This document shows, piece by piece, positions 37,693 to 46,500 of a stretch of 64,000 nt of DNA. Origin of the DNA: Coprococcus eutactus. Its GTDB lineage: Bacteria > Bacillota > Clostridia > Lachnospirales > Lachnospiraceae. Positions within the stretch are counted from its first letter, which is position 1; every line of letters begins with the position of its first letter. The stretch lies in assembly GCF_025149915.1 (NCBI RefSeq), contig NZ_CP102278.1, forward strand, positions 1,876,001 through 1,940,000, read 5' to 3'. The position numbers were made by a program, and so were the translations under genes. A model generated the notes under the pieces. The model searched no databases. It was given only the letters and a program-made list of their open reading frames with translations, and was not told the DNA's origin.

Positions 37693-39360
37693 TTACTGTT
37701 TCTCCTGCAGTGTCGCTGTGGTTGTCTGCTTTTCATAGTTACCATTGTTATTTCTGTAGTATACGATGGTTACCTTATCGCCCGGCTTACAAGCAACTAT
37801 CCTGTCATGGAATGTATCCATATCTGCTATGTCCTCACCGTCAAGGCTGCAAATGATATCACCTGACTGAAGTCCGCACTCCTCTGCTGCTGATCCCTGC
37901 TCTACTGATGAGATGTAAACGCCCTCTGGCATATTTAGCAGCTGTGAATACTGGCTTGTTATTGTCTGTGCTGAAATTCCAAGGTAAGCCTGGCCTGATG
38001 CTGTTCCGTCACTTGCCACCTTCTTGCCTGCTATAAGGTCATTGATGATGTCCTGTATGTCTGAGATAGGAAGTGCATATCCCATGCCTTCAACGCTTGT
38101 ATCTGAATACTTTGCTGTATTTATACCGATAAGTTCTCCCTGCATATTTACAAGAGCACCGCCACTGTTACCAGGGTTGATGGCCGCATCTGTCTGAAGA
38201 ACCTTTACTGTCTCATCCGATGCGCTGATCTCTCTGTTGAGTGCGCTTATATATCCAACTGTCACTGACTGTCCATATCCAAGTGCATTTCCTATAGCCA
38301 CGCAAGGATCACCTACTGAGAGGTCATCCGATGAACCTACCTGAATCTCCTTTATCTCATTCAAAGTGTCATCAGATATATCTGCAAGCTTAACTGTTAC
38401 AACTGCTATATCATTGTTCTCTACGTATCCCTTTACCGTTGCATCTGCACTCTTGTCATTGACAAATGTTACAGACAATGACTTGGCATTCTGTACTACG
38501 TGATAGTTTGTTGCAAGATACAGATACTGGTCATCCTTTCCTATAATGATTCCTGAACCAGCTCCTGTTGACTCCTGCTGATATGAGTTGAACCAATAGT
38601 CATATGTTGTCACATATGTACCTGTGATAGATACTATAGACGGCATGACCTTCTGGGCAACTGTTGCCACATCATAAACTGTGTTTGTGGCATCCGATGA
38701 CGCCTGCTTGAGCTGCGGTGCATTGTTCTCGGTAGTTGCATCTGCGCTCGCTTCAGTAGTCGCGCTGTTCTTGTTCAGCATCTTATCTGAGCCATATCTG
38801 ACACCCTGGAATACAACTCCGGCAACCAGTCCGAAAACAACTGCTGCCGCTACGACTCCGGCTACCTTCTTGCCAACCCCGCTCTTCTTTCCGCTGTTCT
38901 TCTTTGGCTTAGGCTGTTTCTCATGCTTGTGTGAAGTCTCAGTCTTGTGAGGCACCGACTGACTTCCCTGTCCATATCCACCCACATTATTTTCTGGATT
39001 CTGATATCCGGCATTCATTCTCTGGCTGTCATACCAAGCCTCCATGCCATTTACATTTCTCTGAAATCCCGAATACGCTGTATTCTGTGTACCACCCTGT
39101 ACATTTGCTGTTTCACGCATATTCTGTGTCTGGGCACCCATTCTCTGCTGTGAAGTCTCTCCTGCAGGTCTGTCAAATCTTGCATCACCCTTATTGTTCA
39201 TATAACTGTAATGATACAGGCTATCCTGCTGCGTTCCCTGACCAGTTTGCTCTGGATGCATGTTCTGACTGCTCTGAGTATTCTGTTCCGGCTGTGTGCC
39301 ACCGGCTGAAGCATTTGAAATATTTTCGCCGTTTATCTGATTTCTGTTGTCCTGTTCCAT
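37693..39360 (-). CDS. htrA: HtrA/DegP-like membrane serine protease with PDZ domain
   Basis: About 555 residues. The ATG at 39360 (MEQDNRN) is preferred because AAAGG lies too close to the ATG three codons upstream. A long Gln/Asn-rich cytoplasmic tail (~160 residues) precedes one membrane helix near residues 168-190. The extracellular S1C protease domain shows the triad His 290 (ATNYHVV), Asp 320 (ENNDIAVV) and Ser 402 (NPGNSGGAL), counted from the longer start. A PDZ domain follows (YLGISAQT, GVYISSVEQGSAAEECGLQSGDII). HtrA proteases degrade or refold damaged exported proteins. The low-complexity N tail is unusually long. Confidence 0.93.
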   Translation of the reverse strand: MEQDNRNQINGENISNASAGGTQPEQNTQSSQNMHPEQTGQGTQQDSLYHYSYMNNKGDARFDRPAGETSQQRMGAQTQNMRETANVQGGTQNTAYSGFQRNVNGMEAWYDSQRMNAGYQNPENNVGGYGQGSQSVPHKTETSHKHEKQPKPKKNSGKKSGVGKKVAGVVAAAVVFGLVAGVVFQGVRYGSDKMLNKNSATTEASADATTENNAPQLKQASSDATNTVYDVATVAQKVMPSIVSITGTYVTTYDYWFNSYQQESTGAGSGIIIGKDDQYLYLATNYHVVQNAKSLSVTFVNDKSADATVKGYVENNDIAVVTVKLADISDDTLNEIKEIQVGSSDDLSVGDPCVAIGNALGYGQSVTVGYISALNREISASDETVKVLQTDAAINPGNSGGALVNMQGELIGINTAKYSDTSVEGMGYALPISDIQDIINDLIAGKKVASDGTASGQAYLGISAQTITSQYSQLLNMPEGVYISSVEQGSAAEECGLQSGDIICSLDGEDIADMDTFHDRIVACKPGDKVTIVYYRNNNGNYEKQTTTATLQEKQ

Positions 39361-39558
39361 ATCTATCATCCTTTCACATATTTGATTCTTGACTAATGCT
39401 TTCTATAATTTTTATCTTCGTGGGATTTATTTCCCTATCTCTTTCTTACAGTTGATACTATACGCATTAAATGTGTCATATTTGTGTCTTTAATGTTTTA
39501 ATTCTGTGCACAAATGATATATACTAATCAAGTAATAAAAATTACAGGAGGACAACAT

Positions 39559-39831
39559 ATGTTTAGAGTATGGGGAAAGCTCATAAAGGACAACCGTCTC
39601 TTAAAGGATACTGTCATATGCATAAATGATTACGAAATGACGCGCACCCACAAGGTATACAAAGCCCTTGAGGATATGTGTTATGAGTTTGATCTGGCTA
39701 AGCCTATCTGGCTGAAAAAGAACAAGGATGAGTTCATACAGAATGCCAGAACAAGATTCACAGCCGACAATTTCGTTGAGGATATAGATTTCGATTATCT
39801 TGATTTTCACGTCATTGAGGAGGAATACTAA
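39559..39831 (+). CDS. Small conserved protein of unknown function
   Basis: 90 residues starting at MFRVWGKLIKDNRL; the ATG at 39559 follows ACAGGAGGACAAC, which decides the start. The protein is soluble and charged. Its features (NRLLKDTVI, HKVYKALEDMCYEFDLAKPIWL, TADNFVEDIDFDYLDFHVIEE) look conserved, but I cannot name a family. It is the first gene of the ABC transporter operon, and its stop codon lies one base before the ATPase start, so co-translation is likely. Confidence 0.75.
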   Translation: MFRVWGKLIKDNRLLKDTVICINDYEMTRTHKVYKALEDMCYEFDLAKPIWLKKNKDEFIQNARTRFTADNFVEDIDFDYLDFHVIEEEY

Positions 39832-39832
39832 A

Positions 39833-40495
39833 ATGTTTTATGTTTCCTCGATAAATAAAAGCTACGGAAAAAACAAGGTCCTTACCGATATATCTCTGAC
39901 TGTGGAACCAGGACAGTGCATTGCTCTTCTTGGAATCAATGGTTCTGGCAAATCAACCTTGCTCGGAATTCTCGCCGGCAGCATAAAACCGGACTCCGGG
40001 AGCTTTGGATTTGACACTCCTGCCTCCACAGCCCTTCTACCACAGGACAATCCACTTCTTCCCGAGCTTAGTGCCCTTGACAATATCAGATTGTGGAATC
40101 CGGGAAGCAAGCGATCCGTACTGAATGAACACAACATGAGCATATGCCGCAGTCTCGGTGTTGATACATTTCTTGACAAGCGAGTGTCCAAGTTATCCGG
40201 CGGAATGAAGAAGCGTCTGAGTCTAGCCATCACTATGATGTCAGATCCTGATCTTCTGCTTCTCGATGAACCACTGGCATCCCTTGACCTTCTCTGCAAA
40301 AACGGTATTCTGAGATATCTGCAGTCATACACTGCATGCGGAGGAAGTGTTATCATCGCAACACACGAGACATCGGCTCTGGATATCTGTGACCAGATAT
40401 ACACTTTAAAAGGAGGTCACATCCGCCTTGCCCTGGACAAGAAAACAGATCCTGACGGATTTGCCTCTGATACTTATTTGAAACTTTTGTACTGA
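39833..40495 (+). CDS. ABC transporter ATP-binding protein
   Basis: 220 residues, starting at the ATG at 39833 with GAGGAGG in the end of the previous gene. Walker A is LGINGSGKSTLL near residue 36, the Q-loop is LLPQDNPLLP, the signature is LSGGMKKRLSLA, and Walker B is LLLLDEPLASLDL. The H-loop is ATHETS. It energises the transporter formed by the next two genes. Export of a small molecule or peptide is a guess from the ABC-2 type partners. Confidence 0.92.
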   Translation: MFYVSSINKSYGKNKVLTDISLTVEPGQCIALLGINGSGKSTLLGILAGSIKPDSGSFGFDTPASTALLPQDNPLLPELSALDNIRLWNPGSKRSVLNEHNMSICRSLGVDTFLDKRVSKLSGGMKKRLSLAITMMSDPDLLLLDEPLASLDLLCKNGILRYLQSYTACGGSVIIATHETSALDICDQIYTLKGGHIRLALDKKTDPDGFASDTYLKLLY

Positions 40496-40524
40496 TCCAT
40501 CGTCAGCTTTATCAAAGGAGTACT

Positions 40525-41640
40525 ATGTTTTTCAGACTCATAAAAACTGATTTCAAGAGAATAACCGGTTACGGAATATACATGATAATTGCTGCATTTG
40601 TCATCATGTCTGTGCTTCTTGGTCTTGCCATAAAGGCTGATGATATACTCTATTCCGATGATGATCAGGCTCCACTTAACATCGGCATTGTTATGAGCGC
40701 CGACTCAAAAATGGCGCGCATGGCTTACTCAACCATAGAGGACATGGACAGTTACCGCACATCATGCGTGTTCACTGAAATATCCGACAAAGGCACAGCT
40801 TTATCGATGCTTGAAGATAAAAAGTTGTTTGCAGTGATATATGTTCCCGACAATATAATAAGCGACATCATGGATGGCACAAACACGCCCGTGGAGGTAT
40901 ACTACTCCGACATGCACTCTATCAACACATTTGTGTTGAACGATCTTTTCCGTTCCACATCATCAATGCTCGGAATATCACAGGCTGCAATATATTCTGT
41001 CCAGGCAATAGGCAGAGATATGGAGCTTCCAGCAAAGATGCAGGAGCAGCTCAGCAATGATATCAACGCTATGTTCCTAAGCCAGGTATTAAACAGGGCT
41101 TCTACATTTGCTGTAAATGAGATAAATGCAGTACGGGCAGTCAGCACAACCACCTTCTACACATGTGCCGCTGTTGTTCTCATGATGATGCTGAGTGGTT
41201 CCGTATTTATCCCGTTCATAATTGATATACCGAATTCATACAAAACCCGACTGCGTTCATACGGTATAGGAGCTGCCAGCAGGACTTTCAGCAGCTTTTT
41301 ATCCGTATTTACCTGGGAGTATCTGCTTTATATGACTGTATACACCGCCTTGTCTGCCGTATCTATTTTCACAGATCAGCTTCAGATCCACATGACTGCT
41401 ACCGGATCGTTGTTCGGACTTGCCGTATCAGTCCTTGTCACACTGTTAATAATCATCGCATGTTTTGTACCTGCCGGAACAAACGGATGCGTTCTTTTTC
41501 TCACCGTGACAGCCATGATACTTGCATACCTCAGCGGATTTTTTGTGCCGGAGGCCATGCTTCCAAACTTTGCTAAAGAGTTTTGCCAGCTATCTCCATT
41601 TAACAGACTTGTCCATTTTATGTGTCAATACTTTTCATAA
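40525..41640 (+). CDS. ABC-2 type transporter permease
   Basis: 371 residues. One N-terminal membrane helix (GIYMIIAAFVIMSVLLGLAI) is followed by a ~160-residue extracellular region and then about five helices from residue 210 onward. This is the ABC-2/YhgE-type topology of exporters. The extracellular part has no recognised enzyme motif. AAAGGAGTACT precedes the ATG. It is 9 bases from the second permease gene, so the two probably form a heterodimer. Confidence 0.85.
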   Translation: MFFRLIKTDFKRITGYGIYMIIAAFVIMSVLLGLAIKADDILYSDDDQAPLNIGIVMSADSKMARMAYSTIEDMDSYRTSCVFTEISDKGTALSMLEDKKLFAVIYVPDNIISDIMDGTNTPVEVYYSDMHSINTFVLNDLFRSTSSMLGISQAAIYSVQAIGRDMELPAKMQEQLSNDINAMFLSQVLNRASTFAVNEINAVRAVSTTTFYTCAAVVLMMMLSGSVFIPFIIDIPNSYKTRLRSYGIGAASRTFSSFLSVFTWEYLLYMTVYTALSAVSIFTDQLQIHMTATGSLFGLAVSVLVTLLIIIACFVPAGTNGCVLFLTVTAMILAYLSGFFVPEAMLPNFAKEFCQLSPFNRLVHFMCQYFS

Positions 41641-41649
41641 GGAGGGTAT

Positions 41650-42645
41650 ATGAAAAACCTTGTGCAGATCAACATACTGATAAAGAGAATGCTTTGCAGA
41701 CCAGCCATGATAGCTGTTTTGATGCTGATACCTATGGCTCTTATACTTGTCCACGCATTGCCTGAAAAAAAGCAGTCCACCGAGATCGTCTCAGGTATAT
41801 TTATCGAGACGCCGGACGAATATACTGACTCTTTCACCGGCTATCTGTACAACACCGCAACCGGATTTACATTTCAGCCATATGAGTCTCTGCCTGATAT
41901 GAAAGATGATGTGGCATCCGGTAAGCTTGACGCAGGATACAGTTTTCCCGTAGATTTCAGCCAGGCTATGATCCATATGGACACAAATGTCAAAGTAGAT
42001 GTCTACACCTCTGCTGGAAGTTCATTTGAAAACGTTACATGTGAATCAGTCTACGCGGCACTTCTCTACGCATATGCCGCTGATATGTCCATAAACATGC
42101 TGGGAAATCGATATATATTCGATACAACCAGCATTGATATAGAAGACCGTGCAGACAAATTTATCAGGGAGCGCTTCAACGGATATATAGAAAACGATGA
42201 CATTTTCTCCATAAGCGGAGGTCTTTCAGGCAAATATACATCCCCTGACAAGATCGTTCCAAACAACTTTCCTGCCGAACTGCTGATCTACATGACTATA
42301 TTTATCTGCGCACTGCTGGGTACCCAGAACTATCTTAAAGATTTAGACAACGGTGTATATTCGAGCCTGCCCGGATATAGAAAACTATCCTTTTGCACAA
42401 AAAATATAGCAGCTGGAATAATTCCCGCTGCTATCATGAGTTTTATATCTTTGATCATATATATGAGTTATGCCAGCATTTTGTACATAACGGTGCACAT
42501 AGCTGTAGTATCTGTCATTAGTCTCGCATCTTCCATGCTGACCGGTATGATACTCAGGCGATATAAGGTATTCACAATTGCCATGCCGTTTGTCATCATC
42601 TGTACTCTTCTCCCGTTACTTCTAGCACAGCTCTCGCAGATGTAG
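41650..42645 (+). CDS. ABC-2 type transporter permease, second subunit
   Basis: 331 residues with the same layout as its neighbour: one N-terminal helix (MIAVLMLIPMALILVHAL), a large extracellular region and C-terminal helices from about residue 210. AAGGAGGG precedes the ATG. Its 3' end overlaps the end of yigZ on the opposite strand by 50 bases, an unusual convergent coding overlap. No terminator fits between them. Confidence 0.82.
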   Translation: MKNLVQINILIKRMLCRPAMIAVLMLIPMALILVHALPEKKQSTEIVSGIFIETPDEYTDSFTGYLYNTATGFTFQPYESLPDMKDDVASGKLDAGYSFPVDFSQAMIHMDTNVKVDVYTSAGSSFENVTCESVYAALLYAYAADMSINMLGNRYIFDTTSIDIEDRADKFIRERFNGYIENDDIFSISGGLSGKYTSPDKIVPNNFPAELLIYMTIFICALLGTQNYLKDLDNGVYSSLPGYRKLSFCTKNIAAGIIPAAIMSFISLIIYMSYASILYITVHIAVVSVISLASSMLTGMILRRYKVFTIAMPFVIICTLLPLLLAQLSQM

Positions 42646-43216
42646 ACTCAGTTATCTGCTTTTCTAAACGGCCATACTCGTCAGCCGGAATCGCGATCTT
42701 GAAACACACATCCATAGTGTAATCTGTTCCGTCTATAACTGCCTGGCTGTTGCTCAGAAGATATTGTACTTTCCCAGAATCATTATAATTCGTAGTGATA
42801 CTCACCAGCTTCATGAGCTGCATCGTATGAATACCGGCATCTGCCAGTGCTAGCTTCGCCGCTTCTGTGTACGCCCTCACCAAGCCACCTGTTCCGAGCA
42901 GCGTGCCTCCGAAATATCTTGTCACGACTATGCATATATTCACCACCTGATTTCCGGTTATCACCTCAAGTATAGGCTTTCCCGCCGTCCCCTGTGGTTC
43001 ACCGTCGTCCGAAAACCTGAGAAGCGTATTCTCGCTTCCTATGGCAAATGCAAAGCAGTTGTGTCTCGCATCATAGTGCTGCTTCTTTATCCTTTCAACA
43101 AAAGCATATGCCTCTTCTTCTGTGGAGACAGGTACTGCATATCCGATAAATCTCGACTTCTTCTCGACTATCTCGTCCTGTCCCTCGCTGATTATAGTGT
43201 TGTATGTTTCTGTCAT
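42596..43216 (-). CDS. yigZ: YigZ/IMPACT family protein
   Basis: 206 residues. The N-terminal UPF0029 domain shows KKSRFIGYAVPV, DARHNCFAFAIG, RFSDDGEPQGTAG and VVTRYFGGTLLGTGGLVRAY. The C-terminal DUF1949 part follows (VSITTNYNDSGKVQYLL). The family is related to the yeast translation regulator Yih1/IMPACT; its bacterial role is not settled. The ATG overlaps nrdR by four bases. Confidence 0.93.
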   Translation of the reverse strand: MTETYNTIISEGQDEIVEKKSRFIGYAVPVSTEEEAYAFVERIKKQHYDARHNCFAFAIGSENTLLRFSDDGEPQGTAGKPILEVITGNQVVNICIVVTRYFGGTLLGTGGLVRAYTEAAKLALADAGIHTMQLMKLVSITTNYNDSGKVQYLLSNSQAVIDGTDYTMDVCFKIAIPADEYGRLEKQITESTSARAVLEVTGEEYR

Positions 43217-43680
43217 CGCTTCTCCGAATTGTTTGTGAGCAGTTTGCCGAGCTCATCCATAAATGTATTCACATCCTTGAATTCTCTGTACACCGATGCA
43301 AATCTTACATATGCTACCTGATCGAGGTCCTTTATCTTGTCCATGACTATCTCACCTATGGTCGTGCTCTCTATCTCCCTGACTTCCATATTAAAGATGG
43401 TGTTCTCTATATCATCTATACACTTTGTGACAGCCTCCGCCGACACCGGTCTCTTGTGACATGACTTTATGACTCCTGACTCTATCTTTGAACGGTCATA
43501 TGTCTCTCTGTTCTTATCCTTCTTGATGACTATGAGTGGTATGGTCTCAACCTTCTCATATGTGGTAAATCTCTTGCCACACGCATCACACTGTCTTCTT
43601 CTTCTGATGGCACTTCCATCCTCCGCTGGTCTGGAATCAATGACCTTGGTATCATCTGCTGAGCAAAATGGGCATCTCAT
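43213..43680 (-). CDS. nrdR: Ribonucleotide reductase transcriptional repressor NrdR
   Basis: 155 residues. The N-terminal zinc ribbon reads MRCPFCSADDTKVIDSRP and RRRRQCDACGKRFTTYE; the ATP-cone follows (PLIVIKKDKNRETYDRSKI and onward). NrdR senses ATP/dATP and represses ribonucleotide reductase genes at NrdR boxes. No nrd gene is in the window. It starts the two-gene unit with yigZ. Confidence 0.97.
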   Translation of the reverse strand: MRCPFCSADDTKVIDSRPAEDGSAIRRRRQCDACGKRFTTYEKVETIPLIVIKKDKNRETYDRSKIESGVIKSCHKRPVSAEAVTKCIDDIENTIFNMEVREIESTTIGEIVMDKIKDLDQVAYVRFASVYREFKDVNTFMDELGKLLTNNSEKR

Positions 43681-43707
43681 ATATTATATTCTCCTTACGA
43701 TATTATA

Positions 43708-43877
43708 GTGCAGACGCATTAGAGGCGCTTCGCGCGGCGTCTGCTTCATCGTAAGAAATCTCCCACCTTGCGGCGGGTCCTTCTTACGATTAATGTGCAG
43801 ACGCATTAGAGGCGCTTCGCGCGGCGTCTGCTTCATCGTAAGAAATCTCCCACCTTGCGGCGGGTCCTTCTTACGAT
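43708..43877. repeat. 87-bp tandem duplicated palindromic element
   Basis: The 83 bases at 43708-43790 are repeated exactly at 43795-43877. Each unit contains two stems: GCAGACGC/GCGTCTGC around a GCGCTTCGCGC-like centre, and TCGTAAGAA/TTCTTACGA around a GC-rich loop. The second copy runs into the last codons of rnfB, so the rnfB stop lies within the element. The element is much more G+C-rich than its flanks. An open frame across it (repeating KKDPPQGGRF) is not a gene. Confidence 0.9.
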
Positions 43878-44656
43878 ATGATTTTAACTGGGCACTTGTC
43901 TTTGCATACGCCACAATTTGTACATTTCTCTGGATCGATGTGGGCAAGATTTCTATCCATGGTGATGGCTCCAGCCTCACAGTTTCTTGCACACAAGGTA
44001 CATCCGATACAACCTGCGCTGCAGGCCGCCTTGACCTGAAGTCCCTTGTCGTGGGAGTTACATCTGACAAGTCTCTCCGCATCGTATGGAACAAGCTCTA
44101 TCAGATGTCTTGGACACTCTGTAACGCATTTACCGCACGCCTTACACTTCTCCTTATTAATTACAGCAATTCCGTCTATAATGTCAATAGCCCCGAACTC
44201 ACATACCGCTTTACAAGATCCATATCCTGTACATCCGTATGTACACGCCTTCGGTCCACTGTTCGGATTATTCTGAGCCAGCTTGCAGTCTCTAGGTCCC
44301 ACATATTCGTACACATCTTTTGCCTTCTCACAGTCCCCTGCGCACTTGACAAATGCCACATACTTTGTATTTTCAGCGTTTTCCACGCCCATGACCTCAC
44401 TGATCTTTGCCGCTACAGCTTCTCCTCCGACGGGACATGCCGATGGGGGCATCTCACCTTTTGCAATGGCTGCTGCCAGTCCGTCACATCCAGGATATCC
44501 ACATCCTCCGCAGTTATTTCCCGGGAGGAGCTCCCTTACTGCTATTTCTTTCTCATCTACTTCTACCTTAAATTTTTCTCCTGCGACACCCAGAAGGATA
44601 CCTATCACAATACCTACGCCTGCGACAACTGCCACAGCTATCAATATTCCTGTCAT
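43871..44656 (-). CDS. rnfB: Rnf complex subunit B, ferredoxin-like electron entry
   Basis: 261 residues. One N-terminal membrane helix is followed by the 4Fe-4S motif NNCGGCGYPGCDG and a cysteine-rich middle (CAGDCEKAKD, CTYGCTGYGSC). Two ferredoxin pairs follow (CKACGKCVTECP, then CIGCTLCARNCEAG and CTNCGVCKDKCP). RnfB accepts electrons from reduced ferredoxin. It is the last gene of the operon, 12 bases after rnfA, and its end is set by an inserted palindromic repeat. Confidence 0.96.
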   Translation of the reverse strand: MTGILIAVAVVAGVGIVIGILLGVAGEKFKVEVDEKEIAVRELLPGNNCGGCGYPGCDGLAAAIAKGEMPPSACPVGGEAVAAKISEVMGVENAENTKYVAFVKCAGDCEKAKDVYEYVGPRDCKLAQNNPNSGPKACTYGCTGYGSCKAVCEFGAIDIIDGIAVINKEKCKACGKCVTECPRHLIELVPYDAERLVRCNSHDKGLQVKAACSAGCIGCTLCARNCEAGAITMDRNLAHIDPEKCTNCGVCKDKCPVKIIS

Positions 44657-44668
44657 ACCGCACCCTCC

Positions 44669-45241
44669 TTATATCAATCCTGAGAAACCAAAGAACGCGA
44701 TCGCCATGAGGCCTGATGTGATGAGAACTATAGGTGTTCCCTTAAACGACTCAGGTATAGGGCTATGCTCAAGTCTCTCTCTTATTCCTGCAAGTATCAC
44801 TATTGCGACGGTGAAGCCAACCGCAGATCCGCATCCGTTGATGGTGCTCTCCAGTATGCCGTAACCACTCTGTACATTTGAAAGAGCGATACCAAGAACC
44901 GCACAGTTTGTTGTGATAAGTGGAAGGTACACTCCGAGTGATTCATACAGCGACTTTACCTTCTTCTTGAGGAACATCTCAACAAACTGCACAAGTGCTG
45001 CGATCACAAGGATAAACACTATGGTGTTGAGATACTCAAGACCGAATCTTCTCAGTATTCCGTAATACACAACGCTGGTGACAAATGATGCTATAGTCAT
45101 TACAAATATAACCGCCGCTCCCATTCCTGTCGCAGTGTTGACACTCTTTGACACTCCAAGGAAAGGACACAATCCAAGGAACTGGCTGAGAATAACATTA
45201 TTTACAAGTGCTGCTCCGATAGCTAACAATAAAATATTCAT
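44669..45241 (-). CDS. rnfA: Rnf complex membrane subunit A
   Basis: 190 residues with six membrane helices. Conserved stretches are NNVILSQFLGLCPFLGVSK and the second half LITTNCAVLGIALSN, each holding the cysteine that binds the 2Fe-2S cluster between RnfA and RnfE. It helps couple electron flow to ion pumping. It overlaps rnfE by one base. Confidence 0.97.
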   Translation of the reverse strand: MNILLLAIGAALVNNVILSQFLGLCPFLGVSKSVNTATGMGAAVIFVMTIASFVTSVVYYGILRRFGLEYLNTIVFILVIAALVQFVEMFLKKKVKSLYESLGVYLPLITTNCAVLGIALSNVQSGYGILESTINGCGSAVGFTVAIVILAGIRERLEHSPIPESFKGTPIVLITSGLMAIAFFGFSGLI

Positions 45242-46500
45242 TATCTCCTACCTCCCTTTCCTTTTTTCTTCTTTATATGAGCCATTGTCTCCTTAAGCTT
45301 TATATCTGAATCATTGTTCTGTGAATCATCAGACATCTTATCGTCCTCGACATCCTGATTTGATTCATCTGGCTTATCGGACTCCGGTTGAGACTGATGC
45401 AAATCTCCCGGCTGTGCCTGTGGCTCCTCTGGCTGTCTTTCCGGCTGAGCCTCCTGCTCCTGGACCGACTGGGAAGCCTTTTCTACATCCTGCACTTTCT
45501 CCGGCTTATCTTCCTTTTTATCTGCCTCGGCATGTTCCTTAAGCATCTTTCCTGTAGCGTTAGGGACAAGCTTTATATCCGCCAGAACTGACTCTCTAGT
45601 CGGCGCATATGGGCTGAGTCTCGGCTCTTCCCTATGAGCATCCTCCGTCTTATTATCTGCTACAGATGTCTTTTCATCCTGCTTAACCTGCTTTGTATCC
45701 CCTGAGGCTGCTGCCTTTGAAGGTGCCTCGGCTACATTTAAAGAAACCTCTGATGTCAGCTTTCCGCAACATGCCGCATTGATACATCCAGCACATGAAT
45801 TAGGTCTGCATGCTTCCGGTATCTCCTGTCCATTTGCCAGAGCCTCGGCTGCCTTCTTTGCATTTCTTCTATTGATAAATGCAATGATAAACGCAAGCAC
45901 GAAGAACGCTCCCGGTGCAAGTACAAATATCGTTATCGGTGTGTAAAGGCTGAGCACATTGCCGATCCCCTTTACTATTCCTGATGAGCTCTGAAGCCTA
46001 TTGCCGTCACCAAGTATCTGGAATCCGAACACACAGCCCTTTCCGACAAGCTCTCTGAACATTCCTATGAGCGTAAGTCCAACTGTAAATCCAAGTCCCA
46101 TTCCAAGTCCATCAAATATAGATGGAAGAACCTTGTTCTTGGAAGCATATGCCTCGGCACGTCCAAGGATGATACAGTTTACAACTATAAGTGGTATATA
46201 CAGTCCAAGGCTACTGTTGAGTGATGGCAGGTACGCCTGCAGCAGGAACTGTATGATAGTAACAAATGAAGCTATGATAACTATAAATGAAGGTATTCTG
46301 ACCTTATCCGGTATAACCTTTCTGAGTGCAGAGATCATGAAGTTGCTGAGCACTAGAATACATGTGGTCGTAAGTCCCATGCCCGCACCGTTGATGGCAG
46401 ATGATGTGACCGCAAGTGTTGGACACATTCCAAGCATCTGTACAAAGGTCGGGTTCTCTTTCACAATACCGTTATATAAACGCTCTGTACATTTTCCCAT
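45241..46500 (-). CDS. rnfE: Rnf complex membrane subunit E with a long C-terminal extension
   Basis: 419 residues, about twice the usual ~200. The first ~215 residues are a normal RnfE with six helices, including FVQMLGMCPTLAVTSS and LIVVNCIILGRAEAYA with the cluster cysteines. A ~200-residue tail follows. It begins with a five-cysteine segment (CRPNSCAGCINAACCG), continues with Gln/Glu/Asp/Lys-rich low complexity and ends with basic KKKKGKGGRR. The tail must be cytoplasmic; its role is unknown. The gene overlaps both neighbours by one base. Confidence 0.93.
   Translation of the reverse strand: MGKCTERLYNGIVKENPTFVQMLGMCPTLAVTSSAINGAGMGLTTTCILVLSNFMISALRKVIPDKVRIPSFIVIIASFVTIIQFLLQAYLPSLNSSLGLYIPLIVVNCIILGRAEAYASKNKVLPSIFDGLGMGLGFTVGLTLIGMFRELVGKGCVFGFQILGDGNRLQSSSGIVKGIGNVLSLYTPITIFVLAPGAFFVLAFIIAFINRRNAKKAAEALANGQEIPEACRPNSCAGCINAACCGKLTSEVSLNVAEAPSKAAASGDTKQVKQDEKTSVADNKTEDAHREEPRLSPYAPTRESVLADIKLVPNATGKMLKEHAEADKKEDKPEKVQDVEKASQSVQEQEAQPERQPEEPQAQPGDLHQSQPESDKPDESNQDVEDDKMSDDSQNNDSDIKLKETMAHIKKKKGKGGRR

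Noticed and set aside
43684..44094. 136-codon frame repeating KKDPPQGGRF and TPREAPLMRL
   Set aside because: It is the tandem palindromic element read through, followed by antisense of rnfB.
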